Shown: positions 1 through 7,230, numbered from the stretch's first letter. The stretch: 26,862 bases of DNA from JBEKZQ01 sp049509675 (GCA_049509675.1 JBEKZQ010000013.1:1-26862), one strand, 5' to 3'. Translations and numbers: made by a program. The notes: a model not told the origin generated them from the letters alone.

Positions 1-60
1 AGGGCCCAGAGCGTTGGGTGCGATTCCGCCCCAAGAGGCAATCAGGCGTTGGGAATCCGG

Positions 61-92
61 CTCTCGACTCTGGACTCTCGACCCTGGACTCC
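61..92. repeat. Pyrimidine-rich GACTCTCGAC-type tandem repeat
   Basis: Imperfect tandem copies of CTCGACTCT/GGACTCTCGAC lie directly against the stop codon of the GH5-like gene. Similar stretches occur at 7231-7262 (against the sigma factor stop) and 12165-12192 (after the ferredoxin gene). All three sit at 3' ends of genes. The function is unknown. Confidence 0.6.
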
Positions 93-1625
93 TCAGTATC
101 GCTGCAGCAGGTCCAAGAGCTTGCGGTCCAGCTTGTGACCCTCGAACTGTTCGTATTGAACATCGTCGCGGCCGCTATCCAAGATGCCCATGGATCCGCG
201 GAAGTTCCACATGGCCCAGCCCCAGCCGGCCGTCTGCCAGTTGCTCAGGCAGTCCTCGGCCCAGCGCAGCACCACGTCGTGGGGCGTCTTGTTGTACACG
301 CCCCATTCCCCCACCATCACGCCGATCCCTTGGGATTCGGCCTTCTTCCAGGGCTCGATGCACGTCTTCCAAAGCCACGTCCTGTCTTGCATCGGCAGGC
401 CGAGCAGCGGTCCGCCCGGGGCGCCGGGAGCGTAGCGAAACGGTTCCGGCTTCTTGCCGAACTCCTGCCGGAGCGTGAGCGTGGTTTCCTTTGCCCCGGC
501 GATGGCGGGCTTCAGCCCGATCTGGCCGATTTCCAGCCAGTCGCCCTCCGTCACGCGGATGCGGACCTGCCTGGCGCCGGCGGGAATGGTGGTGGCGTAG
601 TCGCGGTCGAACAAGTTCTGGTAGATCTGCCACTGCTGCTTGTACTGGGCCTTCTTCCATTCGCCTTTGCCCGGGCCGCAGCGGAACTGCTTCTGAAAAA
701 CCGGCTGGCCATCGGCCTCCACCACCAACAGCGCGGCCGTGGAAACGGTGAGCACGTGCAGCCGCAACTCGGTGGAGGCCGAGAACGGACCGTCGATCAC
801 CAGCGGATAAGAGCCTTCCGGCTTGTGGATGCCCAGCAGCGTGCCGTTGGGCGGCACAATGCACGGCCAGTGCGGATAGGGAAACGTCTGGCCGTTGACC
901 CAGTTCGCCTGGTAATGGCTGATTTCCATGGGCGTGTAGCCGCGCGCGGCCTCGGCGACGTGAAGTTCGCGCAGCTCCGGCACGGGAACGTTGCCCCATT
1001 GCAGGCCGTCGGCGATAATCAGCCGGTCCGGGTCTTCGCCGCGGATCGCTTGCACCAGGCGGCGGACGACCGCCACGTAGGTCTTCGCCTCGACCTGCCC
1101 CGGCTCATTCATCAGGTTGAAGCTCAGCCGCGCGCTGGGGATGCCCCGGTAGCGGCGGGCAAACATGGCCCAGTGCTTGGCGCAGACGCGCTGCGTGTCG
1201 GCATCGCTCCAGAGGCTGGTTCTCTCGGGCGGCTGGGCAACCGTATAGCCCGGGGCACGATGAAAATTGATCGCGACGTGAATCCCGTATTTCCGGCCCC
1301 ACGCGACGGCCTGATCGATCTCGCGAAGAGTCGCCTCGTCGAACTCTTCCCAATTGCCGTGCGCGATCCACAAGCGATAGTCCATGGGCAGGCGCACGAA
1401 ATTGAAGCCCAGCCTGGCGATCTGCCGGAAATCGTCCTCCAAGAACGGTTTTTGGCCGCTGCCAAGGTAGAACTTCTCCAGCAAATTGAAGCCGCGCCAA
1501 CGAGGCAACTTTTCGGCACTGGCAGGAAGCCACGGGCGCTCCGCCGCCGCCGCGCTGGCTGCCGACGTTTCCAAAACACCCACCGTCAAGAGCACGGCGG
1601 CAAGGATTCGCGTCACGCGTCGCAT
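93..1625 (-). CDS. Secreted GH5-like glycoside hydrolase (cellulase family) with internal beta-rich insertion
   Basis: This 510-residue protein probably cleaves beta-linked polysaccharides outside the cytoplasm. Residues 1 to about 28 form a signal peptide (MRR, then a hydrophobic stretch ending in Ala-rich sequence). A clan GH-A barrel follows: RGFNLLEKF near residue 45, LPMDYRLW, an HRAPGY segment, then NLMNEPG with the likely acid/base Glu174. The likely nucleophile is Glu440 in VGEWGVYN, followed by GWAMWNFRG. The two glutamates are 266 residues apart, far more than usual in GH5. The extra residues (about 255-395) look like a beta-sandwich, with strands such as YPLVIDGPFSAS and ARQVRIRVTEGDW, perhaps a carbohydrate-binding insertion. 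The ATG start places the signal peptide at the very N-terminus. Family assignment is good; the substrate is unknown. The gene stands alone, with repeats at its 3' side. Confidence 0.88.
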   Translation of the reverse strand: MRRVTRILAAVLLTVGVLETSAASAAAAERPWLPASAEKLPRWRGFNLLEKFYLGSGQKPFLEDDFRQIARLGFNFVRLPMDYRLWIAHGNWEEFDEATLREIDQAVAWGRKYGIHVAINFHRAPGYTVAQPPERTSLWSDADTQRVCAKHWAMFARRYRGIPSARLSFNLMNEPGQVEAKTYVAVVRRLVQAIRGEDPDRLIIADGLQWGNVPVPELRELHVAEAARGYTPMEISHYQANWVNGQTFPYPHWPCIVPPNGTLLGIHKPEGSYPLVIDGPFSASTELRLHVLTVSTAALLVVEADGQPVFQKQFRCGPGKGEWKKAQYKQQWQIYQNLFDRDYATTIPAGARQVRIRVTEGDWLEIGQIGLKPAIAGAKETTLTLRQEFGKKPEPFRYAPGAPGGPLLGLPMQDRTWLWKTCIEPWKKAESQGIGVMVGEWGVYNKTPHDVVLRWAEDCLSNWQTAGWGWAMWNFRGSMGILDSGRDDVQYEQFEGHKLDRKLLDLLQRY

Positions 1626-1658
1626 GGTTCCAGACTCCTTCGATCAGTGAAACTTGGA

Positions 1659-2558
1659 TTAAAGGTCCCCCTCTCCCATCCCGTCGCTCGCGACGGGCGG
1701 GAGAGGGCCGGGGTGAGGGGATTTCGGATCAACGCTCTCGCACGCTTGTCGGACATTCTCTAATTGGATCGTGTTGCCCAACAGCGTTCCGGCCGTCAGA
1801 GCGCGGCAATGGATGCACTCCAGGCAGCGCACGCAGCGGGTCTCGCTCAGCCGTTTCTGCGACCGGCCGCGGTACCGGCAGCGGCCGTGGCACAGGTCGC
1901 AGTCGTTGCAGGCCAGCGGATGATAACGCACGAAGAACAGCGAGACGCGGTTCAGCAGTCCGTAGATGGCGCCCAGCGGACAGAAGACCGCACACCAGGG
2001 TCGCCAGGTGAATAGGGCGAAGGCCAGCACCAGCAGCGTGATCGCCAGTTTCAGCGCGCTGGGGCAGACACCATGCGGCAGCGCCGCCTCCAGCGCCCCG
2101 GCCGGACAAAGGCTGCAAAAGAACAACCAGTGCCGGTCGCCGTAGAGATAAGGGACCGCCAGCACCAGACATGCGAGCACGACGTAGCGGAACAATCCCA
2201 GCCATTCCGGCAGCGCGAACTTGGGCGTGGGAATCCGGCCCAGAAGGTCCTGGAAGAACCCGAAGGGGCAAATCCAGCCGCACACAAATGTTCCCAGCAA
2301 GCCGCCCCACAATAAGAGCGTGCCCAGGGCAATGTACGGCATCGCGTGCAGTGCGCTGAAGTTGGCCAGTACGCCGATCGGGCAGGCAAACGTGGCCAGG
2401 GGGCACGAGTAGCAGTGGAACACGGGCAAGCACAGGCCGTGCATCCGCAGCATCAGCGGGTCGAGCCATACCAAGAGGAAGGCGGCCTGCACCCACGCGC
2501 GCCAGCGGGCGATGCGCGCGACATTAGCCACCGGATGGTTCTTGGCCATGGCCACCAT
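1659..2558 (-). CDS. NapH-like polyferredoxin, multi-pass membrane 4Fe-4S protein
   Basis: This 299-residue membrane protein probably passes electrons through Fe-S clusters at the membrane. About five hydrophobic segments alternate with cysteine motifs. The first is C43, C49, C52 and C59 (HCYSCPLATFACPIG). Next come CGWICPFGF, FCSLCPAG and CAVFCPLGAIYG, typical of the NapH/YccM/CcoG group. Two C-terminal ferredoxin-type clusters follow (CNDCDLCHGRC and CVRCLECIHC). The last 20 or so residues (SPHPGPLPP and on) are translated from a repeat at 1665-1720, so the native C-terminus was probably shorter. The start follows a GGGGG tract; a second in-frame ATG lies three codons later. It is 18 bp downstream of the small membrane-anchored gene, so the two are probably one operon. 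The electron donor and acceptor are unknown. Confidence 0.85.
   Translation of the reverse strand: MVAMAKNHPVANVARIARWRAWVQAAFLLVWLDPLMLRMHGLCLPVFHCYSCPLATFACPIGVLANFSALHAMPYIALGTLLLWGGLLGTFVCGWICPFGFFQDLLGRIPTPKFALPEWLGLFRYVVLACLVLAVPYLYGDRHWLFFCSLCPAGALEAALPHGVCPSALKLAITLLVLAFALFTWRPWCAVFCPLGAIYGLLNRVSLFFVRYHPLACNDCDLCHGRCRYRGRSQKRLSETRCVRCLECIHCRALTAGTLLGNTIQLENVRQACESVDPKSPHPGPLPPVASDGMGEGDL
1665..1720. repeat. CCCTCTCCC...GGGAGAGGG inverted repeat (SPHPGPLP type)
   Basis: Nested inverted repeats are visible: CCCCTCTCCC against GGGAGAGGG, and CCCGTCG against CGACGGG around CTCG. When translated on the minus strand it gives SPHPGPLP, a string often seen at the ends of genes in several phyla where this intergenic repeat was included in an ORF. 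Here it covers the last 20 codons of the polyferredoxin gene. It may also act as its transcription terminator, although there is no clear T-tract. Confidence 0.7.
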
Positions 2559-2562
2559 GACC
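2544..2562 (-). promoter_or_regulatory. Hairpin covering the polyferredoxin start codon
   Basis: On the minus strand GGTCATGG pairs with CCATGGCC around a TGG loop (8 bp, one G-U). The stem contains both candidate ATG codons of the polyferredoxin gene. Translation may therefore depend on ribosomes finishing the upstream small gene, which stops 18 bp earlier. This is inferred from sequence only. Confidence 0.3.
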
Positions 2563-2576
2563 CCCGATTACTTGAC

Positions 2577-2969
2577 TCAGGTAGGGCACAATGCGGGGGC
2601 CGCGCCGCGATAGGTGCGGTGCAGTCGTCCGTCCTCTGCCAGAACCACGCCGCCAATGGTCACTTCGCGCACCAGGGCCGGCTCGGATTGGCTCATCTCG
2701 ACCAACTCGATCTGTTTGACCTTCCGCATCATGAACGAAGGCCCGCCCGGGGGGCTTGGCGGGAACGGCGCACCCAGCGAGGGCGGCAGGCCTCCCGCCG
2801 GCGCCCCGAACGGCAATGACCGAAACGGCACAGGCACCGGAATCGAAATCTCGACTTCTTCTTCGGCGACCACCGTCAGCGTATGGCTGCGCGTGCCGTA
2901 AACCAGGCAGGCTATGCCGCCCAGGCAAAGAGCAACCGGCAACACCGCGCGCGCTACAATGGACCACAT
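2577..2969 (-). CDS. Small membrane-anchored protein, partner of the polyferredoxin
   Basis: This 130-residue protein is not a family I can name. It has one hydrophobic segment at residues 7-25 (VARAVLPVALCLGGIACLVYG), then a short acidic strand-like part and a Pro/Gly-rich stretch at about 48-78. A folded C-terminal part follows (KVKQIELVEMSQSEP to VTIGGVVLAEDGRL). This layout suggests a single-pass protein with its C-terminal part outside the membrane. It starts 20 bp after the 3' end of selC and ends 18 bp before the polyferredoxin start, so it is probably the first gene of a two-gene operon. The last codons read Cys-Pro-Thr followed by TGA, then Val-Lys-TAA; see the finding on possible UGA read-through. 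The function is unknown. Confidence 0.65.
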   Translation of the reverse strand: MWSIVARAVLPVALCLGGIACLVYGTRSHTLTVVAEEEVEISIPVPVPFRSLPFGAPAGGLPPSLGAPFPPSPPGGPSFMMRKVKQIELVEMSQSEPALVREVTIGGVVLAEDGRLHRTYRGAAPALCPT

Positions 2970-2989
2970 AGCCTTACCTGCCGAGTAGA

Positions 2990-3085
2990 TGGCGGAGGTG
3001 AATGGGAATCGAACCCACCCGGGACCCTTGCAGACCCCACACTGGTTTTGAAGACCAGGGGCACCACCAGATACCAGTCACCTCC
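2990..3085 (-). tRNA. selC: tRNA-Sec (anticodon UCA)
   Basis: The minus strand folds into a bacterial selenocysteine tRNA. It has an 8-bp acceptor stem (GGAGGTGA with TCACCTCC) and a 6-bp D stem (GGTATC with GGTGCC around TGGT). The anticodon stem CTGGT/ACCAG encloses CTTCAAA, placing UCA at 3049-3051. A long variable arm is built on GGGGTCT, and the 5-bp T stem carries TTCGATT. The discriminator is G and CCA is encoded (GCCA at the 3' end). The 8+5 acceptor/T geometry, long D stem and G discriminator match E. coli selC. Selenocysteine is made on this tRNA by SerRS and SelA and delivered by SelB to UGA codons; those genes are not in the window. A possible -10 element, TATAAC, lies at 3106-3111 on the same strand. 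Confidence 0.95.
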
Positions 3086-3464
3086 GTGAACCCACGATTT
3101 TCGACGTTATACTTTTCGCGGTTTGAAACGATCCCAACCGCAGCAATAGGGAACAAATCGTATGATTACAAGCCGTTCACACTACCATATGTCCAAGGCT
3201 AACCGAGAATCGAACGTTGGGGAAGTGAACAGGGAAAAAACGGCTTGATTTTCCATTGTTTGCCTACCGTAATGGGTGGTTGGCTAAGAAAGTCCGTGGC
3301 AGGCTTCACTATTCTCTCCCAGACGAAGACCCGGGCTGATCGCCACGAAGAACGACTGCGCTGCCTGCCACCCCCTCTGCGAACAGGGGGCTTCCGACCT
3401 TGTCGGTGTCTGTGTACAGTAGAAAGATGGTCGTACCCCAGTGGTCCGGTGGCAGGGCCCGTCG
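3086..3464. other. Intergenic region between selC and the kinase gene
   Basis: These 379 bp separate two divergent genes. On the minus strand TATAAC (3106-3111) is a candidate -10 for selC. On the plus strand there is a small hairpin with CCCCCT and AGGGGG arms at 3371-3390. I see no convincing plus-strand promoter, ORF or RNA gene. Two longer reading frames crossing it overlap the tRNA or the kinase and look spurious. Confidence 0.5.
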
Positions 3465-5792
3465 ATGGCAATCACCGTCGAGCAGTTCATCGAGCGGCTG
3501 AGCGAGAGCGGCCTGATGTCGGCGGCCGAAATCTCCGCATTTCAGCAGGGCCTCCCGCCGGACAAGCGGCCCAGGGATGTCCAGCAGTTCGCCCAGGCGC
3601 TGATCCAACAGGGCAAACTGACCAAGTACCAGGCGGCGGCCGTCTACCAGGGCAAAACCAAGGGCTTGGTCTTCGGCGAGTATGTAGTGCTCGATAAGCT
3701 GGGCGAAGGCGGCATGGGCGTAGTTCTCAAGGCCCAGCACCGGCGGATGAAACGCACGGTGGCCATCAAAATCCTCTCCTCGGCGGCCATGAAGCAGGCC
3801 GGGGCCGTCGAGCGGTTCCATCGCGAGGTAGAAGCGGCAGCTAAGCTCATCCACTCGAACATTGTCACGGCGTTTGACGCAGCCGAGCACCAGGGCATGC
3901 ACTACCTGGCGATGGAATATGTCGAGGGCCGCGACCTGGCTACCATCGTCAAGGATCGCGGGCCGCTGGAGGTTCAGCAGGCGGTGGAGTGCGTTTTGCA
4001 GGCCGCCCGCGGCCTGGAGTACGCCCACGGCGAAGGGATCGTGCATCGCGACATCAAGCCGGGCAATCTGCTGTTGGACAAGAAGGGGGCCGTCAAGATC
4101 CTCGACATGGGCCTGGCCCGCCTTGCCGGGGCCGACGCGGCCCTGGGCGGCCCGGAACGGCTCACGGCAACCGGCCAGGTGATGGGCACCTGCGACTACA
4201 TGGCCCCCGAGCAGGCCTACGACAGCCACAACGTAGATATCCGGGCTGACATTTATTCCTTGGGCTGCACGCTCTACCGGCTCCTGACCGGCAGCGCGCC
4301 CTACGCCCGCGAAACGCTGATGCAGATCCTCTTGGCGCACCGTGAGGACCCGATCCCGTCGCTGTGCGCGGTCCGGCCCGAGGCGCCCGCCGAGTTGGAT
4401 GCGTGTTTTCAGCGGATGGTGGCCAAGGAGCCTGGGGAGCGGCAGTCGTCGATGGCCGAGGTGATCGCCGAGTTGGAGGCGGTCTTGGCCGCCTTATCGG
4501 GCCATTCGGTAATGGCTGCGGGCATGAAGGCCGAATCGTCCAGCGCGGCCCTGGCCAAGAGCCTGGCATTCTTGCAGGAAGGCGCGCCGTTGGACGTGCT
4601 GAAAACGCACCGCATCGTGCGCGGCTCAGAACACACGCCTGCGCCTCGCGCCGAACGTGAGACAGGAGGCGCTTTTGGAGTGCGGCGACTTGTCGCCGCT
4701 TTTCATCGCGGCGGCGCACCTCAACCGGCAAAAGCGACGACAAGTCGTCGCACTCCAAAACTGCTGATGGGACTTGCGGGCGGCCTGGTGTTGTTATTGG
4801 GGATCGTCTTGGCGATCACGCTCCGCCATTGGATGACCGAGTCCAAGATCGGAGATTTGAAATCTGAAATCTCAGATTTGAAATCTGAAATCCCCCCGCC
4901 CGCCATCGCCCCGTTCGACGCCCAGAAAGCGAAAGAACATCAAGAAGCGTGGGCCACATATCTGCGTGTGCCTATCGAACTGACCAACTCCATCGGAATG
5001 AAGCTGGTGCTCATTCCGCCGGGCGAGTTCATGATGGGCTCGCCCAAGGAACTGATCGAAGAGGAGTTGAAGAGACCTGATAATGACCAGTGGTACAAGG
5101 AGCGTTTACCGGGTGAGGGGCCACAGCACCGGGTGCGGATCACAAGGCCGTTTTACTTGGGGACCTACTTGGTGACGCAGCAAGAGTACGAGCGGGTCAT
5201 GGGCACCAATCCCAGCGAGTTCTCGGCCACGAAGAATAAGGACAAGGTAGCCGGTCAGGACACGAAGCGATTTCCGGTGGAGCACGTGTCGTGGGATGAT
5301 GCGGTGGCGTTTTGCCGAAAGTTATCGGAAATGCCGGAGGAGCGGTCGGCGGGGCGCACGTACCGACTGCCATCGGAGGCACAGTGGGAGTATGCGTGCC
5401 GCGCCGGGAGTATCGGTCGATACGGCTTCAGTTCGGGCCGCGGCGGAGTTCCCAGAGAATACGAGGAACACGAGCTTTCGGACTACGGTTGGTTTGGCGA
5501 CAACTCGGGTGGGATGACGCATGTGGTGGGCGGGAAGCGGCCCAGCGCATGGGGACTGTATGATATGCACGGCAACGTATGGGAGTGGTGCCAGGACTGG
5601 TACGACAAGGGGTATTACACGAACTCGCCTGTGGATGATCCTGGCGGTCCTCCTGGTGGCTCGGGCCGCGTGAGTCGCGGCGGTGGCTGGCTCGACCCGG
5701 CGAGGCACTGCCGGTTGGCGCACCGCGCCCACAGCGAACCCGGGTACCGCGGCCTGGGCTTCCGTGCCTCCCAAGTTTTGGCGGACAAGTAG
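3465..5792 (+). CDS. Membrane Ser/Thr protein kinase with extracytoplasmic SUMF1/FGE-sulfatase-like domain
   Basis: This 775-residue protein has a short alpha-helical N-terminal module (MAITVEQFIERL on) and a Hanks-type kinase at about 70-335. The kinase has GEGGMGVV, Lys102 in VAIK, HRDIKPGN with Asp196, Asp214 in DMG, and APE. One membrane helix lies at about 435-458. The C-terminal SUMF1-like domain (about 508-773) shows IPPGEFMMGSP, VSWDDAVAFC, YRLPSEAQWEYACRAG, HGNVWEWCQDWY and a final GLGFRAS. The first of the two catalytic cysteines of true formylglycine-generating enzyme aligns with Asp and the second with Cys, so it is probably a binding or sensing domain rather than an FGE. I chose the ATG at 3465 because MAITVEQF resembles planctomycete kinase starts; one at 3441 is possible. 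Two repeats lie in frame around the membrane helix. The target is unknown. Confidence 0.9.
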   Translation: MAITVEQFIERLSESGLMSAAEISAFQQGLPPDKRPRDVQQFAQALIQQGKLTKYQAAAVYQGKTKGLVFGEYVVLDKLGEGGMGVVLKAQHRRMKRTVAIKILSSAAMKQAGAVERFHREVEAAAKLIHSNIVTAFDAAEHQGMHYLAMEYVEGRDLATIVKDRGPLEVQQAVECVLQAARGLEYAHGEGIVHRDIKPGNLLLDKKGAVKILDMGLARLAGADAALGGPERLTATGQVMGTCDYMAPEQAYDSHNVDIRADIYSLGCTLYRLLTGSAPYARETLMQILLAHREDPIPSLCAVRPEAPAELDACFQRMVAKEPGERQSSMAEVIAELEAVLAALSGHSVMAAGMKAESSSAALAKSLAFLQEGAPLDVLKTHRIVRGSEHTPAPRAERETGGAFGVRRLVAAFHRGGAPQPAKATTSRRTPKLLMGLAGGLVLLLGIVLAITLRHWMTESKIGDLKSEISDLKSEIPPPAIAPFDAQKAKEHQEAWATYLRVPIELTNSIGMKLVLIPPGEFMMGSPKELIEEELKRPDNDQWYKERLPGEGPQHRVRITRPFYLGTYLVTQQEYERVMGTNPSEFSATKNKDKVAGQDTKRFPVEHVSWDDAVAFCRKLSEMPEERSAGRTYRLPSEAQWEYACRAGSIGRYGFSSGRGGVPREYEEHELSDYGWFGDNSGGMTHVVGGKRPSAWGLYDMHGNVWEWCQDWYDKGYYTNSPVDDPGGPPGGSGRVSRGGGWLDPARHCRLAHRAHSEPGYRGLGFRASQVLADK
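4673..4760. repeat. Palindromic repeat pair inside the kinase coding sequence
   Basis: Arms at 4673-4703 and 4730-4760 are inverted copies of a 31-bp unit with two differences. Each arm is itself a palindrome: GCGGCGAC/GTCGCCGC on the left and CGACGAC/GTCGTCG on the right. The two differences are compensatory, so both hairpins stay paired. The element is in frame and encodes FGVRRLVAAF and KATTSRRTPK (residues 403-432), just before the membrane helix. Confidence 0.8.
4854..4892 (+). repeat. Two in-frame copies of an 18-bp GATTTGAAATC unit, 21-bp period
   Basis: GATTTGAAATCTGAAATC occurs at 4854-4871 and 4875-4892, separated by TCA. The 21-bp period gives an exact heptad, DLKSEIS then DLKSEI (residues 464-476), directly after the membrane helix. 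The AT-rich sequence contrasts with the GC-rich surroundings. Confidence 0.75.
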
Positions 5793-5841
5793 GGTGAGCG
5801 AGCGGAGCCGGTGGGTCGGGTGCCACTGGCTCCGCCAGTGC
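5790..5841. repeat. Composite intergenic repeat with CACTGGC/GCCAGTG hairpin
   Basis: It begins with TAGGGTG, whose TAG is the kinase stop codon. A GGTGGGTCGGG segment follows, and then a hairpin with CACTGGC and GCCAGTG arms around TCC (5824-5840). The same hairpin family occurs at 7049-7073 (degenerate), 7149-7216 (twice) and 16606-16621. Confidence 0.7.
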
Positions 5842-6146
5842 TTTCGCAGGGTTGACTTGGCCGGAAGAAGCCGACGGGCTGACCCGGATTATTCATAAAC
5901 TGTAGGGTGGCGTCGAGCAAACCGTGGTTCTGGTGCGTCTTCGGTCGCTTATCAGCTTACCGCTTTGTGACACAGCGCCGTGCAGCGGCTGGTCAGTTTG
6001 CGAGACCCACCATAGGCTTGTGCGACCTCGCCCCACCCACATGAATAATCCGGGATAGAAGCCCGGATCGCAAGTTGTGAAGGTGTGCATTTCCGGGTAC
6101 TTTAGCATGGAGTATCGGGTAATCACAATTTGAAGGAGCCTGTTGG
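5842..6146. other. Non-coding gap upstream of the SDR gene
   Basis: No convincing gene is present. GTAGGGTGGCGTCGAGC at about 5902 and CGCCCCACCCAC-like sequence at about 6030 resemble the opening part of the composite repeat at 5790, in opposite orientations. A clear AAGGAG ribosome binding site at 6133-6138 belongs to the next gene. Confidence 0.45.
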
Positions 6147-7016
6147 ATGTCTGCTGCCGTTGCTGGTTCACAAGCGATTGTCGTCACGGGGGCCTCGACG
6201 GGCATCGGCGAGGCCTGTGTGCGGGAACTGGACAAGCGCGGATTCCGCGTGTTTGCCGGCGTTCGCTCGGAGGCCGATGCCCAGCGGCTGGAAGCCCGGG
6301 GAACGTCGCGGTTGACCGCCTTGCGCTTCGACGTGACCGACACGGCGGCGATCGCGGCGGCCGCCCGCGACGTGACGCAATCCGTGGGGGCGGCCGGTTT
6401 GTGGGGGCTCGTGAACAACGCCGGCATTGCCGTGGCCGGGCCGATGGAAGCCTTGCCCCTGGACCTGCTCCGCCGGCAAATGGAGGTGAACTTCATCGGC
6501 CAGGTGGCCGTGACACAAGCCTTTCTGCCGCTGTTGCGCTTGGCCCGGGGACGGATCGTCAACATGAGTTCCATCAACGGCCGGGTCTCGGCGCCGTATC
6601 TGGGGCCGTACGCCGCGTCAAAACACGCCCTGGAAGGGATGACCGACGCCTTGCGCTCGGAGTTGCGGTCGTGGGGAATCCAGGTCATCCTGGTGGAACC
6701 GGCCGGCATCGCCACTCCCATCTGGAAGAAATCGTTTTCCGCGACGACCAGGCTGACGGCCGAACTTCCCGAGGAGGTCGTGGCGCTCTACGACGCCGAC
6801 CTGAAAGCGATCGAGCGACTGGCCCCGCGTCTGATCGCCAGCGCGCTGCCGGTCGAGAAAGTGGTTCGCGCAGTGCTCCATGCGCTGACCGCGCGGCGGC
6901 CCAAGACCCGTTATCCCGTCGGTTGGAAGTCGCACCTGGCGTTCACGGCCAAGCGCTGGTTGAGTACTCGGTTGATCGACCGGATCCTGCGGCAGCAAAT
7001 GGGCCTGCCGAAGTAG
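6147..7016 (+). CDS. Short-chain dehydrogenase/reductase (SDR)
   Basis: This 289-residue cytoplasmic oxidoreductase uses NAD(H) or NADP(H). The classical SDR signature is complete: the TGASTGIG cofactor loop near residues 14-21, a Val-Asn-Asn-Ala-Gly block (VNNAGIAVAG), the catalytic Ser in NMSSINGR, and Tyr and Lys in YAASKHALEGM. A substrate-side VEPAGIATPIW segment follows. The C-terminal tail (KTRYPVGWKSHLAFTAKRWL) resembles retinol/17-beta-hydroxysteroid-dehydrogenase-like members, which often act on lipid-like alcohols or ketones; the substrate is not shown by the sequence. The start is supported by AAGGAG eight bases upstream. Repeats lie on both sides and no operon partner is seen. 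Confidence 0.92.
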   Translation: MSAAVAGSQAIVVTGASTGIGEACVRELDKRGFRVFAGVRSEADAQRLEARGTSRLTALRFDVTDTAAIAAAARDVTQSVGAAGLWGLVNNAGIAVAGPMEALPLDLLRRQMEVNFIGQVAVTQAFLPLLRLARGRIVNMSSINGRVSAPYLGPYAASKHALEGMTDALRSELRSWGIQVILVEPAGIATPIWKKSFSATTRLTAELPEEVVALYDADLKAIERLAPRLIASALPVEKVVRAVLHALTARRPKTRYPVGWKSHLAFTAKRWLSTRLIDRILRQQMGLPK

Positions 7017-7048
7017 CAGGGTTGCCCTGACGCAAGGGCCGGCGTAGG

Positions 7049-7073
7049 GTGCCAGGCTTTGCCAGTGCTTTGG
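7049..7073. repeat. Degenerate CACTGGC/GCCAGTG-family repeat
   Basis: GTGCCAGGCTTTGCCAGTGC matches the family consensus but has lost two bases of the left arm, so the stem is shorter. It sits 32 bp after the SDR stop and is preceded by TAGGG, as at 5790. Confidence 0.55.
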
Positions 7074-7148
7074 GCTTCCGTCACGTTCCAGCACGTTGCG
7101 GATAGGGGCGGCGAATGGGAAGTCGAAATGACCGTGCGGCATTCGCAA

Positions 7149-7216
7149 GGAGGCACTGGCAGAGCCAGTGGCACTCGGCGCAGGGAGGCACTGGCAGAGC
7201 CAGTGGCACTCGGCGC
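7149..7216. repeat. Tandem duplication of a 33-bp hairpin repeat
   Basis: Two identical 33-bp units (7149-7181 and 7184-7216) are separated by two bases. Each contains CACTGGC AGA GCCAGTG and ends in GCACTCGGCGC. The second unit runs into CGACCCACCCTAC, the reverse complement of the TAGGGTGGG start of the composite repeat seen at 5790. Confidence 0.8.
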
Positions 7217-7230
7217 TCGACCCACCCTAC

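Noticed and set aside
18..1763. 581-codon frame on the plus strand opposite the GH5-like gene
   Set aside because: It is the antisense of a clear GH5-like protein with a signal peptide and catalytic motifs. Its product shows no recognisable domain, only GC-driven composition.
2883..3089. Plus-strand frame crossing the tRNA-Sec gene
   Set aside because: MGIEPTR-type products typically come from translating tRNA genes backwards.
5022..5783. Formylglycine-generating enzyme activity for the kinase C-terminus
   Set aside because: The first catalytic cysteine position is Asp, and the fusion to a kinase suggests a sensory role.
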